Shown here: piece by piece, positions 49,455 to 58,116 of the stretch
Position numbering within the stretch: the first letter of the stretch is position 1
Layout: each line of letters opens with the position of its first letter
From: Saccharopolyspora_C sp040643635
GTDB taxonomy: Bacteria; Actinomycetota; Actinomycetes; Mycobacteriales; Pseudonocardiaceae
Length of the DNA stretch: 64,000 bases
Direction: 5' to 3'
Assembly: GCF_040643635.1 (NCBI RefSeq)
Contig: NZ_JBEYUS010000011.1
Location: forward strand, 60,708-124,707
Program-made: the position numbers and the translations under genes
The notes under the pieces: model-generated
The model's database searches: none
Seen by the model: only the letters and a program-made list of their open reading frames with translations
What the model was told of the DNA's origin: nothing

Positions 49455-52400
49455 GTGGTCTTCTCTGCCTTTCCCGCCGCTCAGGGTCTGTACGACCCCG
49501 CTTCCGAGCACGATTCCTGCGGGGTCGCCATGGTGGCCGACGTCCAGGGGCGCCGCTCGCACGGCATCGTGGCCGATGCGATGACCGCGCTGGCGAATCT
49601 CGACCACCGCGGGGCCGCGGGCGCGGAACCGACCAGTGGGGACGGCGCCGGGGTGCTGCTGCAGCTGCCCGATGAGCTGCTGCGCTCCTGTACGGGGTTC
49701 GATCTGCCCGAGCCGGACGCGGCCGGTCGCGCGCGCTACGCGGCGGGCCTCGCGTTCCTGCCCGCCGATCCGGCGCTGCGCGCGGAGGCGGTGGCGCTGG
49801 TGGAGCGCATCGCCGCCGAAGAGGACCTGCGCGTGCTGGGCTGGCGGGAGGTGCCGATCGCCCCGGCGGCCGCCGAGGTGGGCACCACCGCGCTGGAGTG
49901 CATGCCGCACTTCGCGACGCTGCTGGTCGAGGGCTCGTCCGGGCAGGCCGGGCTGGAGCTGGACCGGTTGGCGTTCTGCCTGCGCAAGCGCGCCGAGCGG
50001 GAGTCCGCGCGGGCCGGCACCGAGCTGTACTTCGCGTCGCTGTCGGCGCGCACCTTCGTCTACAAGGGCATGCTGACCACCGAGCAGCTGCCGCTGTTCT
50101 TCCCGGACCTCACCGACGAGCGCCTGGTCTCGGCGATCGCGGTGGTGCACAGCCGGTTCTCCACGAACACCTTCCCGTCGTGGCCGCTGGCGCACCCGTT
50201 CCGCTACATGGCGCACAACGGCGAGATCAACACGATCCGCGGGAACCGGAACCGGATGCGGTCCCGGGAGGCGCTGCTGGAGTCCGACCTGATCCCGGGC
50301 GACCTGTCCCGGCTGTACCCGATCTGCGCCGAGGACGGTTCGGACTCGGCGTCGTTCGACGAGGTGCTGGAGCTGCTGCACCTGGGCGGGCGGTCGCTGC
50401 CGCACTCGGTGCTGATGATGATCCCGGAGGCGTGGGAGAACCACGCCGAGATGGATCCGAAGCGCAAGGCGTTCTACCGCTTCCACGCGGGCCTGATGGA
50501 GCCGTGGGACGGCCCGGCCTGCGTCACCTTCACCGACGGTTCCCTGGTGGGCGCGGTGCTGGACCGCAACGGGCTGCGCCCGGCGCGCTGGTGGCGCACC
50601 GCCGACGACCGGGTGGTGCTGGCCAGCGAGTCCGGGGTGCTGAACCTGGAACCGGCGGAGGTCGTCGCGAAGGGCCGGTTGCAGCCGGGCCGCATGTTCC
50701 TGATCGACACCGAGCAGGGCCGCGTCGTCGACGACGACGAGATCAAGACCGAGCTCGCCGAGCAGCACGCCTACGAGGAGTGGCTGCACGCGGGCCAGCT
50801 GAACCTGGGCCAGCTCGCGGACCGCGAGCACGTGGTGCAGAGCCACGAGTCGGTGGTGCGCCGCCAGCTCACGTTCGGCTACACCGAGGAAGAGCTGTCG
50901 CTGCTGCTGTCGCCGATGGCCTCCGGCGGGGGAGAGCCGCTGGGCTCGATGGGCTCGGACACGCCGCAGGCCGCGTTCTCGCAGCGCTCCCGGCTGCTCT
51001 ACGACTACTTCGTGCAGCACTTCGCGCAGGTCACGAACCCGCCGCTGGACGCGATCCGGGAGGAGATCGTCACCTCGGTGGCGCGGGTGATGGGCCCGGA
51101 GCAGAACCTGCTGGAGCCGGTCGCGGCCTCGTGCAGGCACGTGGTGCTGCCGACGCCGGTGATCGACAACGACGAGCTGGCGAAGCTCATCCACATCAAC
51201 TCCGACGGCGACCTGCCCGGTTTCGCCTGCACCGTGCTGCCCGGCCTGTACGAGGCCGACGGCGGTGCCGAGGCGCTGGCGGACGCCGTCGAACGGGTGC
51301 GCGAGGAAGCCTCCGAGGCGATTCGTGCGGGCGCACGAGTACTAGTGCTCTCGGACCGGGACTCGGACCACCGGCTGGCGCCGATCCCGTCGCTGCTGCT
51401 GGTCTCCGCGGTGCACCACCACCTGGTGCGCACCAAGGAGCGGCTGAAGGTGGCGCTGGTCGTGGAGAGCGGGGACGCCCGCGAGGTGCACCACATCGCC
51501 GCGCTGCTCGGCTTCGGCGCCGCCGCGGTCAACCCCTACCTGGCGTTCGAGACGATCGAGGACATGATCTCGACCGGCCAGATCACCGGGATCCGGCCGC
51601 GGGTGGCGATCCGCAACTACGTGCAGGCGCTGGTCAAGGGCGTGCTGAAGGTGATGTCGAAGATGGGCATCTCCACCGTCGGCGCCTACACGGCCGCGCA
51701 GATCTTCGAAGCCGTCGGCCTGTCGAAGGAACTGGTCGCCGAGTACTTCACCGGCACCGGCACCCAGCTCGGCGGCGTCGAGCTGGACGCGCTGGCCGAA
51801 GAGGTCGCGCTGCGGCACCGCCGCGCCTACCCGGACAACCCGACGGACCGGGCGCACCGCAGGCTGGAGGTCGGCGGCGAGTACGCGTACCGCCGCGAAG
51901 GCGAACTGCACCTGTTCTCCCCGGAGATGGTGTTCCTGCTGCAGCACGCCACCAAGACCCGCAAGGTCGAGGCGTACCGCGAGTACACCGCCGAGTGCGA
52001 CCGGCTGGCCCGCAAGGGCGGCACCGTCCGCGGCATGTTCGCGCTCGACAGCGGCCGGGAACCCATCTCGATCGACGAGGTCGAACCGATCTCGGAGATC
52101 ATGAAGCGGTTCGCGACCGGCGGCATGAGCTACGGCGCGATCTCCGCGGAGGCGCACGAGACGCTGGCGATCGCGATGAACCGCATCGGCGGCCGCTCCA
52201 ACTCCGGCGAGGGCGGCGAGGACGCCGACCGGCTCTACGACGACGAGCGCCGCTCCGGCATCAAGCAGGTCGCCTCGGGCCGCTTCGGCGTCACCAGCGA
52301 ATACCTGGTCAACGCGACCGACGTGCAGATCAAGATGGCGCAGGGCGCGAAGCCCGGCGAGGGCGGCCAGCTGCCCGCGCACAAGGTGTACCCGTGGATC

Positions 52401-54005
52401 GCGAAGACGCGGCACTCCACGCCGGGCGTCGGGCTGATCTCGCCGCCGCCGCACCACGACATCTACTCGATCGAGGACCTGGCGCAGCTGATCCACGACC
52501 TGAAGAACGCCAACGACCGGGCGCGGGTGCACGTGAAGCTGGTCAGCTCGGTCGGCGTGGGCACGGTCGCGGCCGGCGTGAGCAAGGCGCACGCGGACGT
52601 GGTGCTGGTGTCCGGGCACGACGGCGGCACCGGCGCGGCCGCGCTGACCTCGCTCAAGCACGCGGGCACCCCGTGGGAGATCGGGCTCGCCGAGACGCAG
52701 CAGACGCTGCTGCTCAACGGCCTGCGCGACCGGATCACCGTGCAGGTCGACGGCGGCATGAAGACCGGCCGCGACGTGGTGATCGCCGCGCTGCTCGGCG
52801 CCGAGGAGTACGGCTTCGCGACCGCGCCGCTGGTGGTCGAGGGCTGCGTGATGATGCGCGTCTGCCACCTGGACACCTGCCCGGTGGGCGTGGCCACCCA
52901 GAACCCGGAGCTGCGCAAGCGCTACAACGGCCAGGTCGAGCACGTGGTGAACTTCTTCGAGTTCGTCGCCGAGGAGGTCCGCGAGCACCTGGCGCAGCTG
53001 GGCTTCCGCACCCTGGACGAGGCGATCGGCCAGGTCAGCGCGCTGCGCACCGACGAGGCCGTGGAGCACTGGAAGGCCACCGGCCTGGACCTGACGCCGC
53101 TGTTCGCCGAGCCGGAGACCCCGTACTCGGCGGTGCGCCGCCGCGTCCGCGAGCAGGACCACGGCCTCGACCAGGCCTTGGACCGCACGCTGATCCAGCT
53201 GGCCGAGGCGGCGCTGGAGGACGCGCACCCGGTGCGGCTGCGGCTGCCGGTGCGCAACGTCAACCGCACCGTGGGCACCCTGCTCGGCGCCGAGGTCACC
53301 CGCCGCTACGGCGGCGCGGGCCTGCCGGACGACACGATCCGGGTGGAGCTGGAAGGTTCGGCCGGGCAGTCGCTGGGCGCGTTCCTGCCACCGGGCGTGA
53401 CGCTGGAGATGGTCGGCGACGCCAACGACTACGTCGGCAAGGGCCTCTCCGGCGGTCGCATCGTGGTGCGCCCGCACCGGGATTCGGCGTTCGCCGCCGA
53501 GGACCAGGTGATCGCGGGCAACGTGATCGGCTACGGCGCCACCTCGGGCGAGCTGTTCCTGCGCGGCCAGGTCGGGGAGCGGTTCTGCGTGCGGAACTCG
53601 GGGGCCACCGCGGTCGCCGAGGGCGCGGGGGACCACGCCTTCGAGTACATGACCGGCGGCCGCGCCGTGGTGCTCGGCGGCACCGGGCGCAACGTGGCCG
53701 CGGGCATGTCCGGCGGTATCGCCTACGTGCTGGACCTCGATCCGGTGCGGGTGAACACGGCGATGGTGGACGTGCAGCAGCCCACGGCGAAGGACCTGAA
53801 GTGGCTGCACGAGGTGGTCCGCCGCCACCACGAGTGCACGGGTTCCACGGTGGCGGCTTCGCTGCTGGGGGACTGGACGCGGCGTTCCGCGGCGTTCTCG
53901 AAGATCATGCCCCGCGACTACGCGCGGGTGCTGGAGGCGATGCGGCTGGCCCGTTCCGAGGGCCGCGACGTGGAAGAGGCGATCATGGAGGCGTCCCGTG
54001 GCTGA
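49455..54005 (+). CDS. gltB: Glutamate synthase, large subunit
   Basis: GltB is 1516 residues long from GTG 49455, preceded by GGGAGG. A short propeptide ends before the catalytic cysteine of the class II glutaminase domain (EHDSCGVAM, about C22). The central and FMN-binding synthase domains follow, with the [3Fe-4S] ligands in GCVMMRVCHLDTCPVG (C-x5-C-x4-C) and a C-terminal beta-helix domain (GGRIVVRP, YVLDLD). With GltD it makes two glutamates from glutamine and 2-oxoglutarate. It overlaps gltD by eight bases. Confidence 0.97.
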   Translation: MVFSAFPAAQGLYDPASEHDSCGVAMVADVQGRRSHGIVADAMTALANLDHRGAAGAEPTSGDGAGVLLQLPDELLRSCTGFDLPEPDAAGRARYAAGLAFLPADPALRAEAVALVERIAAEEDLRVLGWREVPIAPAAAEVGTTALECMPHFATLLVEGSSGQAGLELDRLAFCLRKRAERESARAGTELYFASLSARTFVYKGMLTTEQLPLFFPDLTDERLVSAIAVVHSRFSTNTFPSWPLAHPFRYMAHNGEINTIRGNRNRMRSREALLESDLIPGDLSRLYPICAEDGSDSASFDEVLELLHLGGRSLPHSVLMMIPEAWENHAEMDPKRKAFYRFHAGLMEPWDGPACVTFTDGSLVGAVLDRNGLRPARWWRTADDRVVLASESGVLNLEPAEVVAKGRLQPGRMFLIDTEQGRVVDDDEIKTELAEQHAYEEWLHAGQLNLGQLADREHVVQSHESVVRRQLTFGYTEEELSLLLSPMASGGGEPLGSMGSDTPQAAFSQRSRLLYDYFVQHFAQVTNPPLDAIREEIVTSVARVMGPEQNLLEPVAASCRHVVLPTPVIDNDELAKLIHINSDGDLPGFACTVLPGLYEADGGAEALADAVERVREEASEAIRAGARVLVLSDRDSDHRLAPIPSLLLVSAVHHHLVRTKERLKVALVVESGDAREVHHIAALLGFGAAAVNPYLAFETIEDMISTGQITGIRPRVAIRNYVQALVKGVLKVMSKMGISTVGAYTAAQIFEAVGLSKELVAEYFTGTGTQLGGVELDALAEEVALRHRRAYPDNPTDRAHRRLEVGGEYAYRREGELHLFSPEMVFLLQHATKTRKVEAYREYTAECDRLARKGGTVRGMFALDSGREPISIDEVEPISEIMKRFATGGMSYGAISAEAHETLAIAMNRIGGRSNSGEGGEDADRLYDDERRSGIKQVASGRFGVTSEYLVNATDVQIKMAQGAKPGEGGQLPAHKVYPWIAKTRHSTPGVGLISPPPHHDIYSIEDLAQLIHDLKNANDRARVHVKLVSSVGVGTVAAGVSKAHADVVLVSGHDGGTGAAALTSLKHAGTPWEIGLAETQQTLLLNGLRDRITVQVDGGMKTGRDVVIAALLGAEEYGFATAPLVVEGCVMMRVCHLDTCPVGVATQNPELRKRYNGQVEHVVNFFEFVAEEVREHLAQLGFRTLDEAIGQVSALRTDEAVEHWKATGLDLTPLFAEPETPYSAVRRRVREQDHGLDQALDRTLIQLAEAALEDAHPVRLRLPVRNVNRTVGTLLGAEVTRRYGGAGLPDDTIRVELEGSAGQSLGAFLPPGVTLEMVGDANDYVGKGLSGGRIVVRPHRDSAFAAEDQVIAGNVIGYGATSGELFLRGQVGERFCVRNSGATAVAEGAGDHAFEYMTGGRAVVLGGTGRNVAAGMSGGIAYVLDLDPVRVNTAMVDVQQPTAKDLKWLHEVVRRHHECTGSTVAASLLGDWTRRSAAFSKIMPRDYARVLEAMRLARSEGRDVEEAIMEASRG

Positions 54006-55500
54006 CCCGAAGGGTTTCTTGAAGTTCTCCCGGGCCGAGGCGCCGAAGCGCCCCTACGACGAGCGGCTCGGCGACTGGCGCGAGGTCTACGCCGCGCTGT
54101 CCACATCGGACCAGAAGGCGGAGGTGTCCACACAGGCCGCGCGCTGCATGGACTGCGGAATCCCCTTCTGCCACTCGGGTTCCGCCGGTTGCCCGCTGGG
54201 CAACCTCATCCCGGAGTGGAACGACCAGGTCCGCCGCGGCCAGTGGGACCGGGCGAGCGACCGGCTGCACGCCACGAACAACTTCCCGGAGTTCACCGGG
54301 AAGTTGTGCCCCGCCCCGTGCGAGGCGGCGTGCGTGCTGGCGATCTCCCCGGACGCCGGTGGCGCGGTGACGATCAAGCGCGTCGAGGAGACCATCGCGG
54401 AGGTCGCCTGGGAGCAGGACCAGGTGCACCCGAGCCCGCCCGAATCGCACACCGGCCACCGGGTCGCCGTCGTCGGCTCCGGTCCGGCGGGCCTGGCCGC
54501 CGCCCAGCAGCTGACCCGCGCCGGGCACGAGGTGACGGTGTACGAGCGGGACGACCGCATCGGCGGCCTGCTCCGCTACGGCATCCCCGAGTTCAAGATG
54601 GAGAAGTCCGTCCTGGACCGGCGGCTGGCCCAGATGCGCGCCGAGGGCACGAAGTTCGTCACCGGCTGCGAGGTCGGCGTGGACCTGACCGTGGAGCAGC
54701 TGCGTGCCGGGCATGACGCCGTGGTGCTCGCGGTGGGCGCGCTGCGCGGCCGCGACGACCGCACCGTGCCGGGCCGCGAGCTGACCGGCGTGCACCTGGC
54801 GATGGAGCACCTGGTGCCCGCCAACCGCGAGGTGGAGGGCGACGGGCCGACGTCGATCTCCGCGCACGGCAAGCACGTCGTCGTCATCGGCGGCGGTGAC
54901 ACCGGCGCAGACTGCTACGGCACCGCGACCCGGCAGGGCGCGCTGAGCGTGACCCAGCTCGACCAGTACCCGCAGCCGCCGACGCGCCGCGACGACGACC
55001 TGTCGCCGTGGCCGACCTGGCCGTACGTGCTGCGCACCTACCCGGCGCACGAGGAGGCCGGCGAGCGGAAGTTCGCGGTGGCCGTGGAGGCGTTCGTCGG
55101 CGACGACGAGGGCCACGTGCGCGCGGTGCGGCTGCGCGAGGTGCGCGTGGAGCGGGACGCCGACGGCAGGCGGCAGGTGGTGCCGGTGTCCGCGGAAGCC
55201 GAGGAGGTGCCGTGCGACCTGGCGCTGTTCGCGATCGGCTTCGAAGGCGTGGAGCACATGCCGCTGCTGGACGGGCTCGGCATCGAGCTGTCCCGGCGCG
55301 GCACCATCGGCTGCGGCTCGGACTGGGAGACCGCGGCACCGGGCGTGTTCGTCTGCGGTGACGCGCACCGCGGCGCCTCGCTGGTGGTGTGGGCCATCGC
55401 GGAGGGCCGCTCGGTGGCGAACGCGGTGGACGCGCACCTGACCGGTGCCTCCGACCTGCCGTCGCCGGTGCACCCGACGGCGCTGCCCCTCGCGGTCTGA
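53998..55500 (+). CDS. gltD: Glutamate synthase, small subunit
   Basis: GltD is a 500-residue flavoprotein that passes electrons from NAD(P)H to GltB. The N-terminal cysteine clusters CMDCGIPFCHSGSAGCPLGN and CPAPCEAAC bind [4Fe-4S] centres; two Rossmann motifs (VAVVGSGPAGLAAA and VVVIGGGDTGADC) bind FAD and NAD(P)H. The GTG start lies inside the end of gltB. A 20-bp hairpin ends the unit. Confidence 0.97.
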   Translation: MADPKGFLKFSRAEAPKRPYDERLGDWREVYAALSTSDQKAEVSTQAARCMDCGIPFCHSGSAGCPLGNLIPEWNDQVRRGQWDRASDRLHATNNFPEFTGKLCPAPCEAACVLAISPDAGGAVTIKRVEETIAEVAWEQDQVHPSPPESHTGHRVAVVGSGPAGLAAAQQLTRAGHEVTVYERDDRIGGLLRYGIPEFKMEKSVLDRRLAQMRAEGTKFVTGCEVGVDLTVEQLRAGHDAVVLAVGALRGRDDRTVPGRELTGVHLAMEHLVPANREVEGDGPTSISAHGKHVVVIGGGDTGADCYGTATRQGALSVTQLDQYPQPPTRRDDDLSPWPTWPYVLRTYPAHEEAGERKFAVAVEAFVGDDEGHVRAVRLREVRVERDADGRRQVVPVSAEAEEVPCDLALFAIGFEGVEHMPLLDGLGIELSRRGTIGCGSDWETAAPGVFVCGDAHRGASLVVWAIAEGRSVANAVDAHLTGASDLPSPVHPTALPLAV

Positions 55501-55548
55501 TCCGCCGCAGGGGGGTTTCGCACGATTCGTCCCGCGCCGCACGGTCCT

Positions 55549-55593
55549 CGCGTGGGCCGGTTCACGGGATCGTCCCGTCGAACCGGCCACGCG
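55549..55593 (+). terminator. gltD terminator, 20-bp bulged hairpin
   Basis: Arms pair in three blocks of 7, 7 and 6 bp around a TCG loop, with single unpaired bases at 55556 and 55579. It starts 49 bases after the gltD stop. Confidence 0.75.
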
Positions 55594-55671
55594 CGAGCCG
55601 GTTGATCTTTAAGCTCCCCCTCCGGGGCGTGACCACGGCCCGCAGATGTCCACAGTGGATGGGGAGGGAAC

Positions 55672-56172
55672 GTGGATTTCCACCGGAGCCTGAACAGGGC
55701 GATCGGCGGCGGATTCCTGATCGCGATCGGGGCGGTCATGACCGTGATGCTGATCGGCGGGTTGACCGCGGACACGGCCGTGCGGATCAACTACGTCTTC
55801 TTCGCGGCGCCGGTCGGTGTCGTGGCCGGAGTGGTCATGCTGATCAACGGGCTGCGGCCGATGACGATGCGCATCGACGAGCGCGGCATCCTGATCCAGC
55901 ACCCGGCGCGGAAGGTGCGGGTGGCGCTGGGCTGGCAGCACGTCGCCGGGGTCTCGCTGAGCACCCTGCGCAAGCCCAAGGACGAGCGCAGCACCGCCAC
56001 CTACCTGACGGTGTGGCCGCGGGACGGGCACAACCCGGGAGTTCCGGCGGCGTGGGTGGTCCAGCAGAACGGCTGGACCGGCTACCGGCTGGTCGACGTC
56101 GGCGACGTCCGCGAGACCGAGGACCAGTTCGGCCAGGCACTGGGCCGGTACGCGGGGCCCGCGTACCGGTGA
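55672..56172 (+). CDS. Two-segment membrane protein with PH-like C-terminal domain
   Basis: The 166-residue protein has two hydrophobic segments (GGGFLIAIGAVMTVMLIGGL and FFAAPVGVVAGVVMLINGL). A soluble domain of about 100 residues (MTMRIDERGILIQHPARKVRVALGWQHVAGVSL) has the strand pattern of bacterial PH-like domains. The GTG at 55672 follows GGGGAGGGAA. It stands alone; function unknown. Confidence 0.7.
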   Translation: MDFHRSLNRAIGGGFLIAIGAVMTVMLIGGLTADTAVRINYVFFAAPVGVVAGVVMLINGLRPMTMRIDERGILIQHPARKVRVALGWQHVAGVSLSTLRKPKDERSTATYLTVWPRDGHNPGVPAAWVVQQNGWTGYRLVDVGDVRETEDQFGQALGRYAGPAYR

Positions 56173-56190
56173 CGGTTCTCGGACGACCGC

Positions 56191-56214
56191 GCCGGTGCCG
56201 GTGCCGGTGCCGGT
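56191..56214. repeat. Hexamer repeat GCCGGT x4
   Basis: Four perfect copies of GCCGGT just after the membrane-protein stop and before the convergent YdcF gene. Confidence 0.8.
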
Positions 56215-56258
56215 GGCGGGCGCCGTGCCCGGCGCGCTCGGCTCGGTCCCGGCTCGGC

Positions 56259-56912
56259 TCAGTCCGGGACGAGCCTGCCGGTGTACCCCGCGTCGACGAG
56301 CCGCAGGTAGGCCTCGTGCACCTCGGCGGGCACGGGTTGCGGGGCGGCGAACCCGAGCTCGGCGTAGCGGGTGATGCGCTGCGTGTCGCCCACCAGCATG
56401 GTGATCACCCGGTCCGGGTCGCCGATGCTCTCGACGTACTCCGCCAGCGACTGCCGGGTCGCCGCGCAGCGGAATTCCGCCTCGGGCCACCGCTTCTTCG
56501 CCGTCGCGAGCGCGCGGCGCTGCTGGTACGGGCGGGAGATCAGCGTGATCGTGGCGTGCAGCAGCCCCTGCTCGGCCAGCAGCGCGCGGGTGAAGTCGAT
56601 GTTCTCGCCGGTGTTCGTGGCCGCGGTCTCGACCGCGATGGCCGCGTCGGGCACGCCGAGCTCCAGCGCGTGCTCCCGGAAGTGCACCGCCTCGCCGCGC
56701 GGGAACCGCTCGACGGTGGTGGGCGCGTTGGAGCCGGTGAACACGATCCGCGGGAACCAGCCCTCGTGGTACAGCTCGGCGGTGCGGGTGGCGACCCCGA
56801 GGTCGTGGCTGCCGAGCCCCACGCCCACGTCGCAGCGGCGCGGCTCGTGCCGCAGGTCGTGGTAGTCCCACAACGTCCGCACGTCCGCGGGCAATTCGGT
56901 CGGTACCGCCAT
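56259..56912 (-). CDS. YdcF/DUF218-family protein
   Basis: The product has 217 residues. GLGSHDLGVATRTAELYHEGWFPRIVFTGSN, ETAATNTGENIDFTRALL and TLISRPYQQRRALATAKKRW follow the YdcF pattern (a DUF218 Rossmann-like domain without the usual membrane segments). The ATG follows GGAGGGG. Some relatives bind SAM or act on envelope precursors; here the role is unknown. Confidence 0.8.
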   Translation of the reverse strand: MAVPTELPADVRTLWDYHDLRHEPRRCDVGVGLGSHDLGVATRTAELYHEGWFPRIVFTGSNAPTTVERFPRGEAVHFREHALELGVPDAAIAVETAATNTGENIDFTRALLAEQGLLHATITLISRPYQQRRALATAKKRWPEAEFRCAATRQSLAEYVESIGDPDRVITMLVGDTQRITRYAELGFAAPQPVPAEVHEAYLRLVDAGYTGRLVPD

Positions 56913-57034
56913 CGGAACGCACCCCTCCGCTTCGGCTGTCAGCAGCCGGTCCTCACGCGGCGTCGCCGCCCGGTCATCACCCCGAACATCGGTCCTCGCG
57001 TCGAATCTCCGACGGGGTTCCCGAGAATGTCACA

Positions 57035-57053
57035 AGATCGGGTGGAGCGATCT
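57035..57053. promoter_or_regulatory. Dyad AGATCG-N7-CGATCT upstream of the Panacea gene
   Basis: Perfect 6-7-6 inverted repeat, extended by CCGAGA (57021-57026) and TCTCGG (57051-57056). It lies about 85 bases before the antitoxin start, where a toxin-antitoxin operator might be. Confidence 0.35.
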
Positions 57054-57136
57054 CGGCCGAACGCCCGTTTCCGAGCATTCGGTCGGTGTCCGCTGGCACT
57101 GTGGGATCGTCGACGTCGTCGAGGAGAGGGGGCGAA

Positions 57137-57607
57137 GTGGTGAAGGCGAACGACGTGGCCGCGTACATCCTGCACCGGCGGGGGCCGATGACGGCCATGA
57201 AGTTGCAGAAGCTCGTGTACTACAGCCAGGCCTGGCACCTGGTGTGGGAGGAGCGCCCGCTCTTCGACGAGCCTATCCAGGCGTGGGCGAACGGCCCGGT
57301 GGTACCGGAGCTGTACGCCCGCCACCGCGGGAAGTTCCGGCTGAACGCCGAGGACGCCCTCGGCGGTGACCGGACGGTGCTGGACGAGGCGGAACGCGGC
57401 AGCGTGGAAGCGGTGCTCGACGCGTACGCGGACCGGTCCGCGCACTGGCTCAGCGAGCTCACCCATCGCGAAGCACCGTGGCGGGAGGCGCGTTCTCGTG
57501 CGCGGCTGGGCGACGGTGAACGCGGCAGCGCCGTGATCGAGCACGCCGCCATGCACGAGTACTACGACGGGCTCACCGGCGCCGACGCGGACGCGGAGGA
57601 CGTGTGA
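57137..57607 (+). CDS. Panacea-domain (DUF4065, SocA-like) antitoxin
   Basis: The 156-residue protein has a Panacea core (about 20-67): MKLQKLVYYSQAWHLVWEERPLFDEPIQAWANGPVVPELY, split here only by its natural order, with the diagnostic KLQKLVYY, the Ala-Trp near residue 49 and GPVVPELY. Panacea proteins such as SocA and phage GepA relatives act as antitoxins to many unrelated toxins (PanAT systems). GTG 57137 or 57140 follows GAGGAGAGGGGG. The stop overlaps the next gene by four bases, in the antitoxin-toxin order expected. Confidence 0.82.
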   Translation: MVKANDVAAYILHRRGPMTAMKLQKLVYYSQAWHLVWEERPLFDEPIQAWANGPVVPELYARHRGKFRLNAEDALGGDRTVLDEAERGSVEAVLDAYADRSAHWLSELTHREAPWREARSRARLGDGERGSAVIEHAAMHEYYDGLTGADADAEDV

Positions 57608-58086
57608 GCCGGAAGTCGCCGAAGAAGCAGCAGGCGGTGCCCGCCGGAAGCTCGGTGCCGAAGATGCACCGCGCGGCCGCACCGTCCGCGGAGAAGCGGC
57701 CTCGCCTCGCGCTGACCCCGGGAGACCCCGGCACGAAGCTGATGGTCTCCCTGTCCAAAGTGGATCTGAACGGCAGCTGGTGCCTGACCCGCATCACCCC
57801 GGAAGATCACAAGACGTTGCTGCGCAGCATCAGCGCGTTCGAGTCCATGACGGTGAACGAGGTGATCCACAGCCACCAGCGTTCGCAGGACTACCCGCTG
57901 GGTGACCTGGCGAAGCCTGCCTGGGAGCGCCTGGTCGAGCTCGGGCTCGACGACCGCGACGTGATCCACCGGTTGCGGATCACCGGGGAGCGGCGGCTGT
58001 TCGGATTCGTGGAGAACAACCGCTTCTACGCTCTCTGGTGGGACCCGCGGCACGAGGTGGTCCCCAGTCGCAAGAAGCACACCTGA
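57604..58086 (+). CDS. Putative toxin partner of the Panacea antitoxin
   Basis: The 160-residue basic protein has a Lys/Ala/Pro-rich N-terminus of about 40 residues that may be disordered. A compact domain (about 45-155) follows: WCLTRITPEDHKTLLRSI, then FESMTVNEVI, then RLRITGERRLFGF and FYALWWDPRHEVVP. The final part, a basic strand, an FGF-like strand and then an aromatic strand with a His (H150), resembles small RelE/ParE-like ribonuclease toxins, but I do not recognise the family. It is called a toxin from the GTGA overlap with the Panacea gene. It contains a TCCANNNTGGA motif (57754-57764). Confidence 0.6.
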   Translation: MSRKSPKKQQAVPAGSSVPKMHRAAAPSAEKRPRLALTPGDPGTKLMVSLSKVDLNGSWCLTRITPEDHKTLLRSISAFESMTVNEVIHSHQRSQDYPLGDLAKPAWERLVELGLDDRDVIHRLRITGERRLFGFVENNRFYALWWDPRHEVVPSRKKHT

Positions 58087-58116
58087 ACCGGGACGGCCTC
58101 GCGCCGCGGGTGTCGA

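Noticed and set aside
46944..51194. 1416-codon minus-strand frame
   Set aside because: Only 46944-47963 (the FecCD permease) has a family signature; the remainder is antisense to gltB and out of frame with the binding-protein gene.
51342..53831. 829-codon minus-strand frame inside gltB
   Set aside because: His/Arg/Val/Gln-rich antisense shadow; gltB itself has intact domains throughout.
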